DNA of 64,000 nucleotides from JAFARE01 sp963777285 (lineage in GTDB: Bacteria; Chloroflexota; Dormibacteria; Aeolococcales; Aeolococcaceae), in NCBI GenBank assembly GCA_963777285.1, contig CAVZPR010000002.1, positions 1,302,001 to 1,366,000 of the forward strand. The letters run 5' to 3'. Numbering within the stretch: position 1 is the first letter of the stretch; every line of letters starts with the position of its first letter. Below are positions 46,597-55,763 of the stretch, piece after piece. Under the pieces are notes generated by a model. The model did no database searches. It was not told where the DNA came from and was given only the letters and a program-made list of their open reading frames with translations. A program made the translations under genes and the position numbers.

Positions 46597-47832
46597 ATGT
46601 GTAACCCCGTTGCGAGTGGCGATGCACTGGACGTGCTGCTCAACGTTGTCAGGGCGTTCCGTGATGCACCCGGCGAGAAGCGCACCTTTGACCAGCTCGG
46701 CAAAGACCTGCAGCGTCTGCGCCACGTCTGCGAACTGCTCGAAGTCGAGTTCGCCAAGTGGACTGACGAGCACCAAGCCGCCAACTACGACGAGCCCGGT
46801 GGTTACGACTGCACCTACAACTTCCTCCGTCACGACTGCCACATGTCGGCAGCGGCGGCAGCCAATGCTCTCTGCGTCGGGCAAGAAGCGTCCGTCGTTC
46901 CGAAGTCGTGTGAGGCGCTGAGTCAGGGAGACATCGGTTTCGCGCACCTCGCCCACATGGCGCACACCGCCCGCGCGCTGCACGATCCGGGCCGCGGCCG
47001 TCCATTCCAGGAGGATGCGCTCCTGTCGCTCTCCAGGGAGCACAGCCCCAGCCGCTTCAAGTACGACTGTGAGCACGCCCGCCACGCCTTCGACGCGGAG
47101 GCGTTCCTCGAGCGGCAGGTCGATGCGGTCGAGCGCCGGCGGCTGCAGATCACTGCCTGGGAAGACGGCGCCCTGACGCTCAAAGGTGTGCTGGACAACG
47201 TCGGTGGCGCCACGCTGCGCACAGCGCTCGAACCACTGGCGCGACGGAGTGGACCGAACGACATGCGGACGCGTGAGCGCCGTCTTGCGGACGCGCTCGT
47301 CGAGCTGGCGTCACACGGCTTGGATGAAGGAGTGCTGCCGCAGCGAGGTGGCGTGCGGCCGCATGTCCAGATCACCGTGCCGCTGGAGGCGCTTCGCGGT
47401 ATGTCGGGCGCCTCCGCGGGCGACATGGAGTATGCGCATCCGGTGCCCGCCGAGTCGGCGCGGCGCCTCGCGTGCGACGCGAGCATCGCGCGAGTCGTGC
47501 TCGGTGCGGACTCGGCGGTGCTCGATGTCGGTCGCGTGCGGCGCCTCCCTGCCGCGGCGACCAGGCGTGCGCTGCAGGTGCGTGACAAGGGCTGCGTGTG
47601 GCCCGGTTGTGAGCGACCGGTCTCATGGACCAGCGCGCATCACGTCGTGCACTGGGCCGACGGTGGCGATACGGAGCTCTCCAATCTGGTGCTGATTTGT
47701 CAGCGCCACCATTGGATGGTGCACGAGGGTGGATGGCAGCTCGCGCGCAATGAGGAAGGCGTGATCGCGATCGCGCGCATTCCGCGCTACCTGCGCTGGG
47801 CGCGGCCGCCGGACCAACCCGCTGCGGCGTAG
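46597..47832 (+). CDS. DUF222 / HNH endonuclease-domain protein
   Basis: 411 residues, intact. The DUF222-type helical region (LRHVCELLEVEFAKWTDEHQ, HMSAAAAANALCVGQEAS) is followed by a C-terminal HNH domain: CVWPGCERPVSWTSAHHVVH, WADGGDTELSNLVLICQRHH and MVHEGGWQL, with the CxxxC zinc pair and His-Asn-His residues present. Such proteins are abundant in Actinomycetota-like genomes, often in many copies and often linked to mobile repeats. Cellular role unknown. Confidence 0.9.
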   Translation: MCNPVASGDALDVLLNVVRAFRDAPGEKRTFDQLGKDLQRLRHVCELLEVEFAKWTDEHQAANYDEPGGYDCTYNFLRHDCHMSAAAAANALCVGQEASVVPKSCEALSQGDIGFAHLAHMAHTARALHDPGRGRPFQEDALLSLSREHSPSRFKYDCEHARHAFDAEAFLERQVDAVERRRLQITAWEDGALTLKGVLDNVGGATLRTALEPLARRSGPNDMRTRERRLADALVELASHGLDEGVLPQRGGVRPHVQITVPLEALRGMSGASAGDMEYAHPVPAESARRLACDASIARVVLGADSAVLDVGRVRRLPAAATRRALQVRDKGCVWPGCERPVSWTSAHHVVHWADGGDTELSNLVLICQRHHWMVHEGGWQLARNEEGVIAIARIPRYLRWARPPDQPAAA

Positions 47833-48170
47833 GTCGCACCAGCGTGGTCGAGGTCTGTCGTCGCGCCGCCCGAGCCCACCGCAACCCAGATGATGCATCT
47901 GCACCAAATCGCTTGACGCATCCGGCCCTGAGAATCGAACGCACCAAACGTCATGCTTTGCCGTGATCAGGCGTGTGATCCTCGATGCGACCCGCCTGTC
48001 CAGCAAGCGGCGTTAGCAAGCCCTACCCCGCGGCGTCGCGAGCAGCAGACGGGAGGCTCCAACCAACGTGGCTGGAGCTTGCCCGCCGCCCAGCGCGACA
48101 CCCCAGCCCGCGAGCTAATCTGGACGCCGAGCGCAACCCCTGAGCGAGTGGCAACCTGGAGGTGCACCCC
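47833..48170. other. gene-free stretch upstream of the VOC gene
   Basis: No convincing coding frame. GGAGGT near 48158-48163 is the ribosome site for the gene at 48171. Nothing else recognised. Confidence 0.4.
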
Positions 48171-48947
48171 ATGGCGGACACGGCAACCCTTGCGATCAAC
48201 GCCCCGGGCTGGGCCGACCTGAGCAGCTCGGACCCCGAGGCCTCGCGCGCGTTCTACACGCAGCTCTTCGGCTGGACCGCCGAGGTCGTGCCCGACCCGC
48301 AGGCCGGCGGCTACGGCATGTTCAAGCTGGACGGCAAGGACACCGCGGGAGTGGGCCCGCTGCAGGACCAGCAGACACCGTCGCACTGGCTCCCCTACAT
48401 CCTGGTGAACGACGCCGCCGCGACCACGGAGAAGGCGCGCCAGGCGGGGGCCACGATCATCGTCGAGCCCATGGACGTGATGGGCGCGGGCACCATGGTC
48501 ATCCTCACCGACCCGTCGGGCGCGTTCATCGGCCTCTGGCAGCCGGGCGAGCACCGCGGCTTCGGCGTGCAGAACGTACCCGGCTCGTTCGCATGGATCG
48601 AGCTCAACTCGCGCGACTTCCCCGCGGCCCGTTCCTTCTACACGCAGGTCTTCGGCTGGTCGACGAAAGAGGGCGACATGGGCGAGGGCATGACGTACAC
48701 CGAGTTCCAGCTCGACGGCACCAGCATCGCCGGCGGCATGCCGACGCCCCCGATGGTGCCCGCGGAAATCCCGTCGCACTGGCTGGTGTACTTCGGCGTC
48801 GAGGATGTCGACGCGCGTACCGGCCGCGCCGGTGAGCTGGGCGCCAGCGAGCTGATGGCACCGAGCGACTTTCCCGGCGGCAGGTTCTCCATCGTCCAGG
48901 ACCCGCAGGGCGCGGCGTTCGGCCTGCTGAACCTGCAGCGGAGCTGA
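48171..48947 (+). CDS. VOC-superfamily protein, two glyoxalase-like domains
   Basis: ATG 48171 lies 8 bases after GGAGGT. Two tandem halves share a pattern: WADLSSSDPEASRAFYTQLF then VILTDPSGAFIGLWQPG; and WIELNSRDFPAARSFYTQVF then SIVQDPQGAAFGLLNLQ. This is the double beta-alpha-beta-beta-beta fold of the glyoxalase/dioxygenase/resistance superfamily. 258 residues. The substrate cannot be told from sequence. Confidence 0.88.
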   Translation: MADTATLAINAPGWADLSSSDPEASRAFYTQLFGWTAEVVPDPQAGGYGMFKLDGKDTAGVGPLQDQQTPSHWLPYILVNDAAATTEKARQAGATIIVEPMDVMGAGTMVILTDPSGAFIGLWQPGEHRGFGVQNVPGSFAWIELNSRDFPAARSFYTQVFGWSTKEGDMGEGMTYTEFQLDGTSIAGGMPTPPMVPAEIPSHWLVYFGVEDVDARTGRAGELGASELMAPSDFPGGRFSIVQDPQGAAFGLLNLQRS

Positions 48948-48949
48948 GC

Positions 48950-50305
48950 GTGCATCGGCGCGCCGCCGGTGTCGCGGTGCTCAGCGCGGCCTGCGCCGTC
49001 GCGGTCGTCGGGGCGCCGCAGGCGATCCTCGCGTCCCCGGCGGCGTCCGCCCAAGTCAAGGTCGGCGCGGTCACCAAGGTCAGCCACTGCGGCGGGCAGA
49101 ACGCCGAGGTCGAGCAGGCGGTGGACCCGTCGCGGCGCGACGTCTACGAGCTGTGGATGGGATGCGCCGGCATCGGGTTCGCCCGCTCCACCGACGGCGG
49201 CCTCCACTTCGACGCTCCCATCACGCTTCCCGGCTCCAGCAGGCAGGACTGGGACCCGGCCCTCGCCGTCGCTCCTGACGGCACCCTCTACGCGTCATTC
49301 ATGACGTCGCACAAGCAGCGCACGTATCCGGTGGTCGAGGCCTCGTTCGACCACGGCGCCAGCTTTCCGCAGGTCTCCTCACTGCTGCCGCCGTACAAGC
49401 AGAACTGGGGAGACCGCGACTTCATCGGAGTCGCGCCCGACGGCGCGGTGTACGTCACCTGGGACTACGGGCCCAGCAACGCCGCGGTGACGTACATCTG
49501 CAGCCCCACGGGAAGCTGCGCCTTCGCCACCGGCGACCTGAACGTCGTCATCCAGAAGTCGACCGACGGCGGCAGGACCTGGGGCCCGATCATCCCTGTC
49601 AGCCCGGGGTTTCCGGCGAGCGGCGGTGACAGCGCACCGTTCGTGATCGAGCCGGACGGCCGCATCGACCTCGAGTACCAGGGCTACCACATCACCAACG
49701 ACGTCACGTACACCATGAAGCCCGCGCACACGTACTTCACCAGCTCGCACGACGGCGGCGCGCACTGGTCCGCCCTTGTGCAGGTGGGACCTGACGACCT
49801 CACCATGTCGAAGGCCGAATGGTGGATCGACGGCGCCATCGGCATCGACGCGGCGCACAACCTCTACGTGACCTGGGACACGCAGCACAACGGCTGGGAC
49901 GTCGGCTGGCTGGCGTACTCCACCGACGGCGGCAGGACCTGGTCGCCGCTGCAGCGGGTGACACCAGACCACGACGGCGCGACGCACATCGTGGAGGTGG
50001 CCGGCGGCGGCGCCGGCGTCGCCTACGTCGGCTGGCTGGGCGACGGTTCGCCGCGCGAGTACGCGCAGTACCTGCGCGTCTTCTCCATCGCCCACGGATG
50101 GCTGACCGCGCCGGTGCGGGTGTCCACCCAGCTGGGCAACCGGTCGATCTGGCCGGGCGACACCTTCGGCATCTCGGTGCTGCCTGCGAAGGACGACCCT
50201 GGCGACGCCGCCGACGTCGTCCTCAGCTGGGGCAGCGCTCTCGGAACCGGATCGAATCCGAAGTCAGAGATCTTCGCCGCGATCGCCCGGGCTACGGCCG
50301 GCTGA
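48950..50305 (+). CDS. secreted sialidase-like (BNR/Asp-box) beta-propeller protein
   Basis: GTG 48950 gives a signal peptide (VAVLSAACAVAVVGAPQAIL). Asp-box motifs SxDGGxxW recur: FARSTDGGLHFDAP, QKSTDGGRTWGP, TSSHDGGAHWSAL and AYSTDGGRTWSPL, spaced as blades of a six-bladed propeller. 451 residues. The arginine triad and catalytic residues of true sialidases are not evident, so this may be a binding propeller. Three bases follow the VOC stop. Confidence 0.75.
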   Translation: MHRRAAGVAVLSAACAVAVVGAPQAILASPAASAQVKVGAVTKVSHCGGQNAEVEQAVDPSRRDVYELWMGCAGIGFARSTDGGLHFDAPITLPGSSRQDWDPALAVAPDGTLYASFMTSHKQRTYPVVEASFDHGASFPQVSSLLPPYKQNWGDRDFIGVAPDGAVYVTWDYGPSNAAVTYICSPTGSCAFATGDLNVVIQKSTDGGRTWGPIIPVSPGFPASGGDSAPFVIEPDGRIDLEYQGYHITNDVTYTMKPAHTYFTSSHDGGAHWSALVQVGPDDLTMSKAEWWIDGAIGIDAAHNLYVTWDTQHNGWDVGWLAYSTDGGRTWSPLQRVTPDHDGATHIVEVAGGGAGVAYVGWLGDGSPREYAQYLRVFSIAHGWLTAPVRVSTQLGNRSIWPGDTFGISVLPAKDDPGDAADVVLSWGSALGTGSNPKSEIFAAIARATAG

Positions 50306-51061
50306 CGGCGCCGGATCGTCGACCGCGCCGGCCTCGAGGCGGGGTGACGGCTCGGCCGTGCCCAGGCCGAGCTCCTGCTTCATCGCGGCCAGGCGCTGGT
50401 CGACGGACTGGTCGATGTCCGTGGCCCGCACCTGCGCCTCGATCGCCTCGACGCCGCCGGCGCCGAGCCGCGCCAGCACGCCGGTGTCGGCCAGCTCGTT
50501 CACGGCTTCCGCGCGTGCCTGCGTGCTGAGCATCTTGTCGCGCGCCCGCTCCAGCAGCAGCTGCACCTCGTCCATCTCCTTGGAGATGCCCGCCGCCGTC
50601 TCGCCGGCGTGCACCGTCGCCTGCGCGGCGCTGTACTGAGCCTTCAGCGTCTCCTTCTGGGTGCGCATCGCGGACACGCGCGCCTGCAGCCGCCCCCCGG
50701 CGACCTCGAGGTTCTCCCGCTGGTGCGTCAGCGCGTCGATCTGGGTGCGCAGCCCGGTCAGCTGCCCTTCCACCAGCTCGCTCTGCGTCAGGGCGCTGGC
50801 CGCCACCTCCTCGCGGTCCTGCTCCAGGGCGCGGCGCGCCAGCGCGTCCAGCCGGGTGCGGTTGGCCTCGATCTGGCGCGCCTGGATCTCCAGCTGCTTC
50901 TGCGCCGTGACCACGTCGGCGATGCCGCGGCGCACCCGCTGCAGCGCCTCCAGCTGCTTCTCGTACGCCAGGTCGAGGGCGTCCGCCGGGTTCTCCATGC
51001 GGTCCAGCGTCCGGTTGGCCCGAGCCCGGAAGAGGAGCTTGGTGCGCTGCCAGAGTCCCAT
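50264..51061 (-). CDS. PspA/IM30-family membrane-stress protein
   Basis: 265 residues from ATG 51061, nearly all coiled helix: GLWQRTKLLFRARANRTLDR (amphipathic membrane-binding helix), NPADALDLAYEKQLEALQRV, and long heptad segments through LLERARDKMLSTQARAEAVN. The C-terminus is Pro-rich. PspA proteins polymerise on the inner membrane and protect it from stress. It overlaps the convergent sialidase-like gene by 42 bases and is divergent from leuS. Confidence 0.88.
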   Translation of the reverse strand: MGLWQRTKLLFRARANRTLDRMENPADALDLAYEKQLEALQRVRRGIADVVTAQKQLEIQARQIEANRTRLDALARRALEQDREEVAASALTQSELVEGQLTGLRTQIDALTHQRENLEVAGGRLQARVSAMRTQKETLKAQYSAAQATVHAGETAAGISKEMDEVQLLLERARDKMLSTQARAEAVNELADTGVLARLGAGGVEAIEAQVRATDIDQSVDQRLAAMKQELGLGTAEPSPRLEAGAVDDPAPSAGRSPGDRGEDL

Positions 51062-51108
51062 GCGTCCATTGTCGGGCCTGGCGGCGGCTTCCGGGTACTG
51101 TTAGATCG

Positions 51109-53539
51109 ATGGCAACGGTGACGCGCAGCGACGCACGCGTCGGCGCATACGACCACGCCGAGGTCGAGGCCAAGTGGCGCCGCATCTGGGAGGAGCGCGG
51201 CGACTACCACACGCCGCTCGACGGCGCGGAGCGCCCCTTCTACAACCTGATGATGTTCCCCTACCCCTCGGCCGAGGGGCTGCACGTGGGCCACATCATC
51301 CCCTTCGCCGGCGGCGACATCTACGGCCGCTGGCGCCGGCTCAAGGGCGACACCGTCTTCGAGCCGATGGGCTTCGACGCCTTCGGCATCCACTCCGAGA
51401 ACTACGCGCTGAAGATCGGCGAGCACCCCGCGGTGGTGATGCGCCGCGCGGTCAACAACTTCCGCGAGAACCAGCTGAAGCGCATCGGCTCGATGTTCGA
51501 CTGGTCGCACCAGGTCAACACCGCCGACCCCGCGTACTACCGCTGGACGCAGTGGGTGTTCCTGCAGCTGTTCAAGCACGGCCTCGCGGTGCAGCACGAG
51601 GGTGCCGTCAACTGGTGCCCGTCGTGCCTCACCGTCCTGGCCGACGAGCAGGTCGAGTCGGGGCGCTGCGAGCGCTGCCACACGCCGGTGCAGACGCGCT
51701 ACCTGCGCCAGTGGTGGCTGAAGATCACGCGCTACGCGCAGCAGCTGCTGGACGCGCTCGACACCCTCGACTGGTCGCACTCCACCAAGACCATGCAGCG
51801 CAACTGGATCGGGCGCAGCGAGGGCGCGACCATCCTGTTCGACCTCGAGGGCTGCCGCCGTCCGGACGTGACCGTGTACACCACGCGTCCCGACACGCTG
51901 TGCGGCGCGACGTTCCTGGTGATCGGCGCCGACCATCCCGACCTCGAGGACTTCGTGCCCCGCGAGCGTCTCGGCGACGTCAACGCGTGGCGCAACAGCC
52001 TGCCGGCGGCGAGCGAGGACCCCGACGCCACCCTGGGCATCGACCTGGGCTCGCGCGCGGTGCACCCGCTCAGCGGCGAGCGCCTGCCGGTGTGGGCGGC
52101 GCCCTACGTGCTCGGCGGCTACGGCACCGGCGCGATCATGGCCGTGCCCGGGCACGACGAGCGCGACTGGCTGTTCGCGCGCGCCCACGACCTGCCGATC
52201 GTCGAGGTGATCGGCGGCGGCGACGTCACCCAGGCTGCGTACGCGGGCGACGGGCCGATGCTGCAACAGCGGCGAGTTCGACGGCCTGCCGTCGCCGGAG
52301 GGCAAGCGCCGCGTGGTGGAGCGGCTGCAGGAGCTGCGTCGCGGCGAGCCCAGCGTGCAGTACAAGCTGCGCGACTGGCTCATCTCGCGGCAGCGCTACT
52401 GGGGTCCGCCGATCCCGATCATCCACTGCCCCGACGACGGCGCGGTGCCGGTCCCGGATGACGACCTGCCGGTGCTGCTGCCCGAGGTGGATGACTTCCG
52501 CCCCACGGGCACCGGCGTGTCGCCGCTGGCGACGGTGGAGGAGTGGGTCAACGTGACCTGCCCCGTCTGCGGCGGCCCGGCGCGCCGCGAGACCGACGTC
52601 AGCGACACCTTCCTCGACTCCGGCTGGTACTTCCTGCGCTACCCGTCGACCGACTTCGACGACGTCCCCTTCGACCGCGAGCGCACCGACGCCTGGCTGC
52701 CGGTCGACATGTACATCGGCGGCAACGAGCACGCGGTGCGCCACCTGCTGTACGCGCGCTTCATCATGCGCGCCTTCCACGACCTGGGACTGGTGCCCGA
52801 GCCGGAGCCGTTCACGCGCTTTCGCGCCCACGGGATGATCGTGTTCAGCGGCGCCAAGATGTCGAAGAGCAAGGGCAACGTGATCAACCCCGACGAGTAC
52901 ATCGAGCAGTACGGGGCCGACACCTTCCGGCTGTTCATGCTCAGCCTCGGCCCCTACACCGAGGGCGGCGACTTCCGCGACGAGGCGATCGCCGGCATCC
53001 CGCGATTCCTCAACCGCGTGTGGCGTGCCACGCAGCAGGCCACGAACGAGCGTTCCGACGACGACGAGGCGCGCGAGCGCCGCCGCCACCGCCTCATCAA
53101 GCGCGTCGACGGCGACATCGCCGGCCTCGACTACAACACGGCGATCTCGTTCCTCATGGAGTTCGCGCGCGAGCTGGACCACGAAGCCGCCGAGGGAACC
53201 GCGCGCCGCGTCGACGCGGAGACGCTGCTGCGCTGCCTCGCGCCCTTCGCGCCGTTCATCACCGAGGAGCTGTGGCAGCGCACCGGCCACGAGGGCTCGG
53301 TGCACGAGCCCGGCGCATGGCCGGTCCACGACGAGGCGCTGGCCGCGCCGCAGCGCGTGAGCGTGGCGGTGACGGTGAACGGCAAACGCCGCGCCGAGCT
53401 CGAGGTCGACGCCGGCACCTCCGAGGACGAGCTGCGCCGCCGCGCCCTGGAGCTGCCCCGAGTGGCCGAGCTGCTGCAGGGCCGCGAGCCGGGCCGGGTC
53501 GTGGCTGTTGTGGACAGGATCGTCAATATCGTCATCTGA
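51109..53539 (+). CDS. leuS: leucyl-tRNA synthetase, one frameshift (extra C at 52264)
   Basis: About 810 residues. The class I HIGH motif is HVGH at residues 59-62 (PYPSAEGLHVGHIIPFAGGD). Zinc-type CPSC/CERC (NWCPSCLTVLADEQ; GRCERCHTPV), the CP1 editing domain (VYTTRPDTLCGATFLVIGAD; GTGAIMAVPGHDERD) and KMSKS (VFSGAKMSKSKGNVINP) are present. At 52261-52267 CTGCAAC should be CTGAAC, giving LNSGEFDGLPSPEGK; the extra C breaks the frame. LeuRS is essential, so this is very likely an assembly error. A weak -10-like TACTGT ends 7 bases before the ATG. Confidence 0.95.
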
Positions 53540-53975
53540 CGTCGAGCCGCATGGGCACGTGCGCGATGCCGTCCTCCATGAACTCCGCGCCGCACACGGC
53601 GAAGCCGAAGCCGCCGTACCAGGGGGCCAGGTACGCCTGGGCTTTGAGCACCACGGGACGCTGTGCCAGCTGCAGCGCGCGCCGCATCAGCAGCGACGCG
53701 TAGCCACGGCCGCGGTGCGTGGCCCGCGTGGCCACGCGGCCGATGATAGAACCGCCGCCCGCGGTGCGGAGCACCCGCACCGTCGACACCACGTCGCCGT
53801 CCGTCTCGATCCACAGCTGCTGCGCGCCCGGCTCCGAGTCGTCGCCGTCGATGTCCGCGTAGGCGCAGGCCTGCTCCACGATGAACACGTCGCTGCGCAC
53901 CCGGAGGATCCCGTACAGCTCGCGGGGGCGCAGGTCGGCGAAGCTCGCCACGTGGATGCGCGGCGCTTCGTCCAT
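53532..53975 (-). CDS. ElaA-type GNAT N-acetyltransferase
   Basis: From ATG 53975 the 147-residue protein has the ElaA opening (SFADLRPRELYGILRVRSDV, FIVEQACAYADIDGDD), the acetyl-CoA loop IIGRVATRATHRGRGYASLL and the end YLAPWYGGFGFAVCGAEFME, GIAHVPM. ElaA-like enzymes acetylate unknown substrates. It converges on leuS with 8 bases overlap. Confidence 0.85.
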   Translation of the reverse strand: MDEAPRIHVASFADLRPRELYGILRVRSDVFIVEQACAYADIDGDDSEPGAQQLWIETDGDVVSTVRVLRTAGGGSIIGRVATRATHRGRGYASLLMRRALQLAQRPVVLKAQAYLAPWYGGFGFAVCGAEFMEDGIAHVPMRLDVR

Positions 53976-54114
53976 CGCGGCCAAGTATCGGCGAGCCCTG
54001 TAACGGCCCGCCGTTCGGGGGTTTCGCGGAGCGGGTCCGCGGTGTACCCTGAAGGCCCCACGGCGGTCTCTCTCCTCCGTCCCTCTACGCCCGTGGCCAG
54101 CTGGAGTGTGGCCC

Positions 54115-54528
54115 ATGGCAGGAGACTTGCCGCCGTTCGACGAGCGCGTCCTGGTCATCGACGACGCGCCCAGCTTCCGCTCCTATCTGGACATGCGCCT
54201 CGTGCAGGAGGGGGCGCAGACGTGGATGGCGGGATCCGGCGAAGAGGCGTTCGAGGCGCTGGAGAGCTTCGCCCCGACCGTGGTCATCGCCGACATCGTG
54301 CTGCCCGGCATGGACGGCCTCGAGGTGTGCCGCCGCCTGCGCGCCGACCCACGCTACCGCCGCATCCCGATCCTCATCCTGACCGGCGCCGACCACTCGT
54401 CCGACGTCGGTGAGGTGGTGGGGCTGGGACTGATCTGGTACCTGCGCAAGGGGGCCGACTGGCAGCTGATCATGCGCACCCTGCGCAATCTGGTGACGCG
54501 CGCCCGGGAGATGGCGGTAGCCTCCTGA
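54115..54528 (+). CDS. single-domain response regulator
   Basis: From ATG 54115: receiver domain with RVLVIDDAPSFR (acidic pocket), Asp in VVIADIVLPGMDGLE, Thr in ILILTGADHS and Lys in WYLRKGADWQ. 137 residues with no output domain. It stands next to glycosyltransferase genes and has no kinase neighbour, so its partner is unlinked. Confidence 0.85.
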   Translation: MAGDLPPFDERVLVIDDAPSFRSYLDMRLVQEGAQTWMAGSGEEAFEALESFAPTVVIADIVLPGMDGLEVCRRLRADPRYRRIPILILTGADHSSDVGEVVGLGLIWYLRKGADWQLIMRTLRNLVTRAREMAVAS

Positions 54529-54551
54529 GGCTGCGCGCCCTCGGCGCGCCG

Positions 54552-55763
54552 GTGCTGCTCCGCCGCGCGCTCCTGGTCCTGCTGCTGGCCGCGGCCGCGG
54601 CGTACGACGCCGTCGTCGTCGGCGGGCACTTCGCCGCGCCGCACGCGGCGGGCATCGACTTCGGCGTCTACTACCGCGCCGCGCAGGCGCTGGCCCACGG
54701 CCGCTCCCTGTACGGCACGCCGCCGCCCTGCTGCTTCAGCGCCGCCGCGATGACCGGGTACACGTACCCGCCGCTGTTCGCCGCGCTGCTGGTGCCGCTG
54801 ACCGCGCTGCCCGTCGACGACGCCGGCCGTCTCTGGCTGGCGCTCGACTGCGTGGCGCTCGGCCTCATGGTGTTCCTCGGCGCTCGCGCCGCGCCGGGGC
54901 GGATCGGCGGCGAGGCGCTTGCCTGGATCGTGCTGCTCGTGCTCAGCAGCGGCGCGGTGCTCGCCGCGCTGTACGAGATCCAGGCGACGCCGGTGGCGGT
55001 CGCGCTCGAGGCGGCGTTCGCTTGGACCGTGGTCCGCGGCCGCGCCGCGCTCCCCGGCGGCGCCGCGCTGGCGCTGGCCGGCGCCGTCAAGGGGTCGCCG
55101 CTGCTGCTGGTGCCCTCGCTGCTGGCCGCGCCGCGGCGCTTTGCGCTGCGCTCGCTGGTCGCCGTCCTGGTGGCGCTGCTGGCGCTCGCCGCGGTGATGC
55201 TGGCGCTCTCGCCGCAGGTCTTCTTCTACCTGGGCCACGTGCTGCCCAGCTTCTCCTCGGGGGTGGTCTCCAGCTCGGACCGCTCGCTGCCGGGCGTGCT
55301 GCTGCGGCTGCTGGCCGCGGCAGGCGTGACCCCGCCGGCGGCGCTGAGCACGGCGTTCCTGGTGGTCGAGGCGGCCGCGATCGCCGTGACCGTGGCGCTC
55401 TGCCGCGGCGTGGCGGGGCCGGCGGGACGGGCGCTGGTCGTGGCCGGGTTGCTCGCCGTCATCCCGATCGTCCAGGGGGTCACCTGGGACCACCACCTGG
55501 TGAGCGAGCCGCTGGCGCTGCTCCTCATCGCGCCGCTGCTGCGCCGCTTCACGCCGCGCTGGTGGCTGGCGGTGGGCGGCACGGTGCTGGCCATGGTCAA
55601 CCAGCCCACCATCGACACATGGCTGGCGGCGCGGGGCTGGGAGCCGCCGCACGGCGGGCTGCAGTTCACCGTGTTCGCGCTGCAGGCGCTGATCAATCTC
55701 GCCGGCATGTGCGCGCTGTGGCTGGCGGTGGTGTTCAGCGCCCGGGCGGAGCGAACGTCGTGA
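54552..55763 (+). CDS. GT87/DUF2029-type polyprenol-linked mannosyl- or arabinosyltransferase
   Basis: 403 residues with about ten hydrophobic helices. The first external loop holds HAAGIDFGVYYRAAQALAHG and SLYGTP...YTYPPLFAALL, the D-F-x-x-Y-Y / Y-P-P pattern of GT-C family 87. GTG 54552 is the start. Enzymes of this family use polyprenyl-phosphate sugars outside the membrane to build lipoglycans. It converges on the GT39-like gene with a 29-base overlap. Confidence 0.75.
   Translation: MLLRRALLVLLLAAAAAYDAVVVGGHFAAPHAAGIDFGVYYRAAQALAHGRSLYGTPPPCCFSAAAMTGYTYPPLFAALLVPLTALPVDDAGRLWLALDCVALGLMVFLGARAAPGRIGGEALAWIVLLVLSSGAVLAALYEIQATPVAVALEAAFAWTVVRGRAALPGGAALALAGAVKGSPLLLVPSLLAAPRRFALRSLVAVLVALLALAAVMLALSPQVFFYLGHVLPSFSSGVVSSSDRSLPGVLLRLLAAAGVTPPAALSTAFLVVEAAAIAVTVALCRGVAGPAGRALVVAGLLAVIPIVQGVTWDHHLVSEPLALLLIAPLLRRFTPRWWLAVGGTVLAMVNQPTIDTWLAARGWEPPHGGLQFTVFALQALINLAGMCALWLAVVFSARAERTS

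Noticed and set aside
48950..50305. Calling the BNR protein an active sialidase
   Set aside because: Asp-boxes alone are shared by many propellers, and the catalytic arginine triad and Tyr/Glu pair could not be located.
50292..51185. Second long frame antisense to leuS start and overlapping pspA
   Set aside because: Arg/Gly/Ala-rich low-complexity translation; the PspA frame with its amphipathic start is the real gene.
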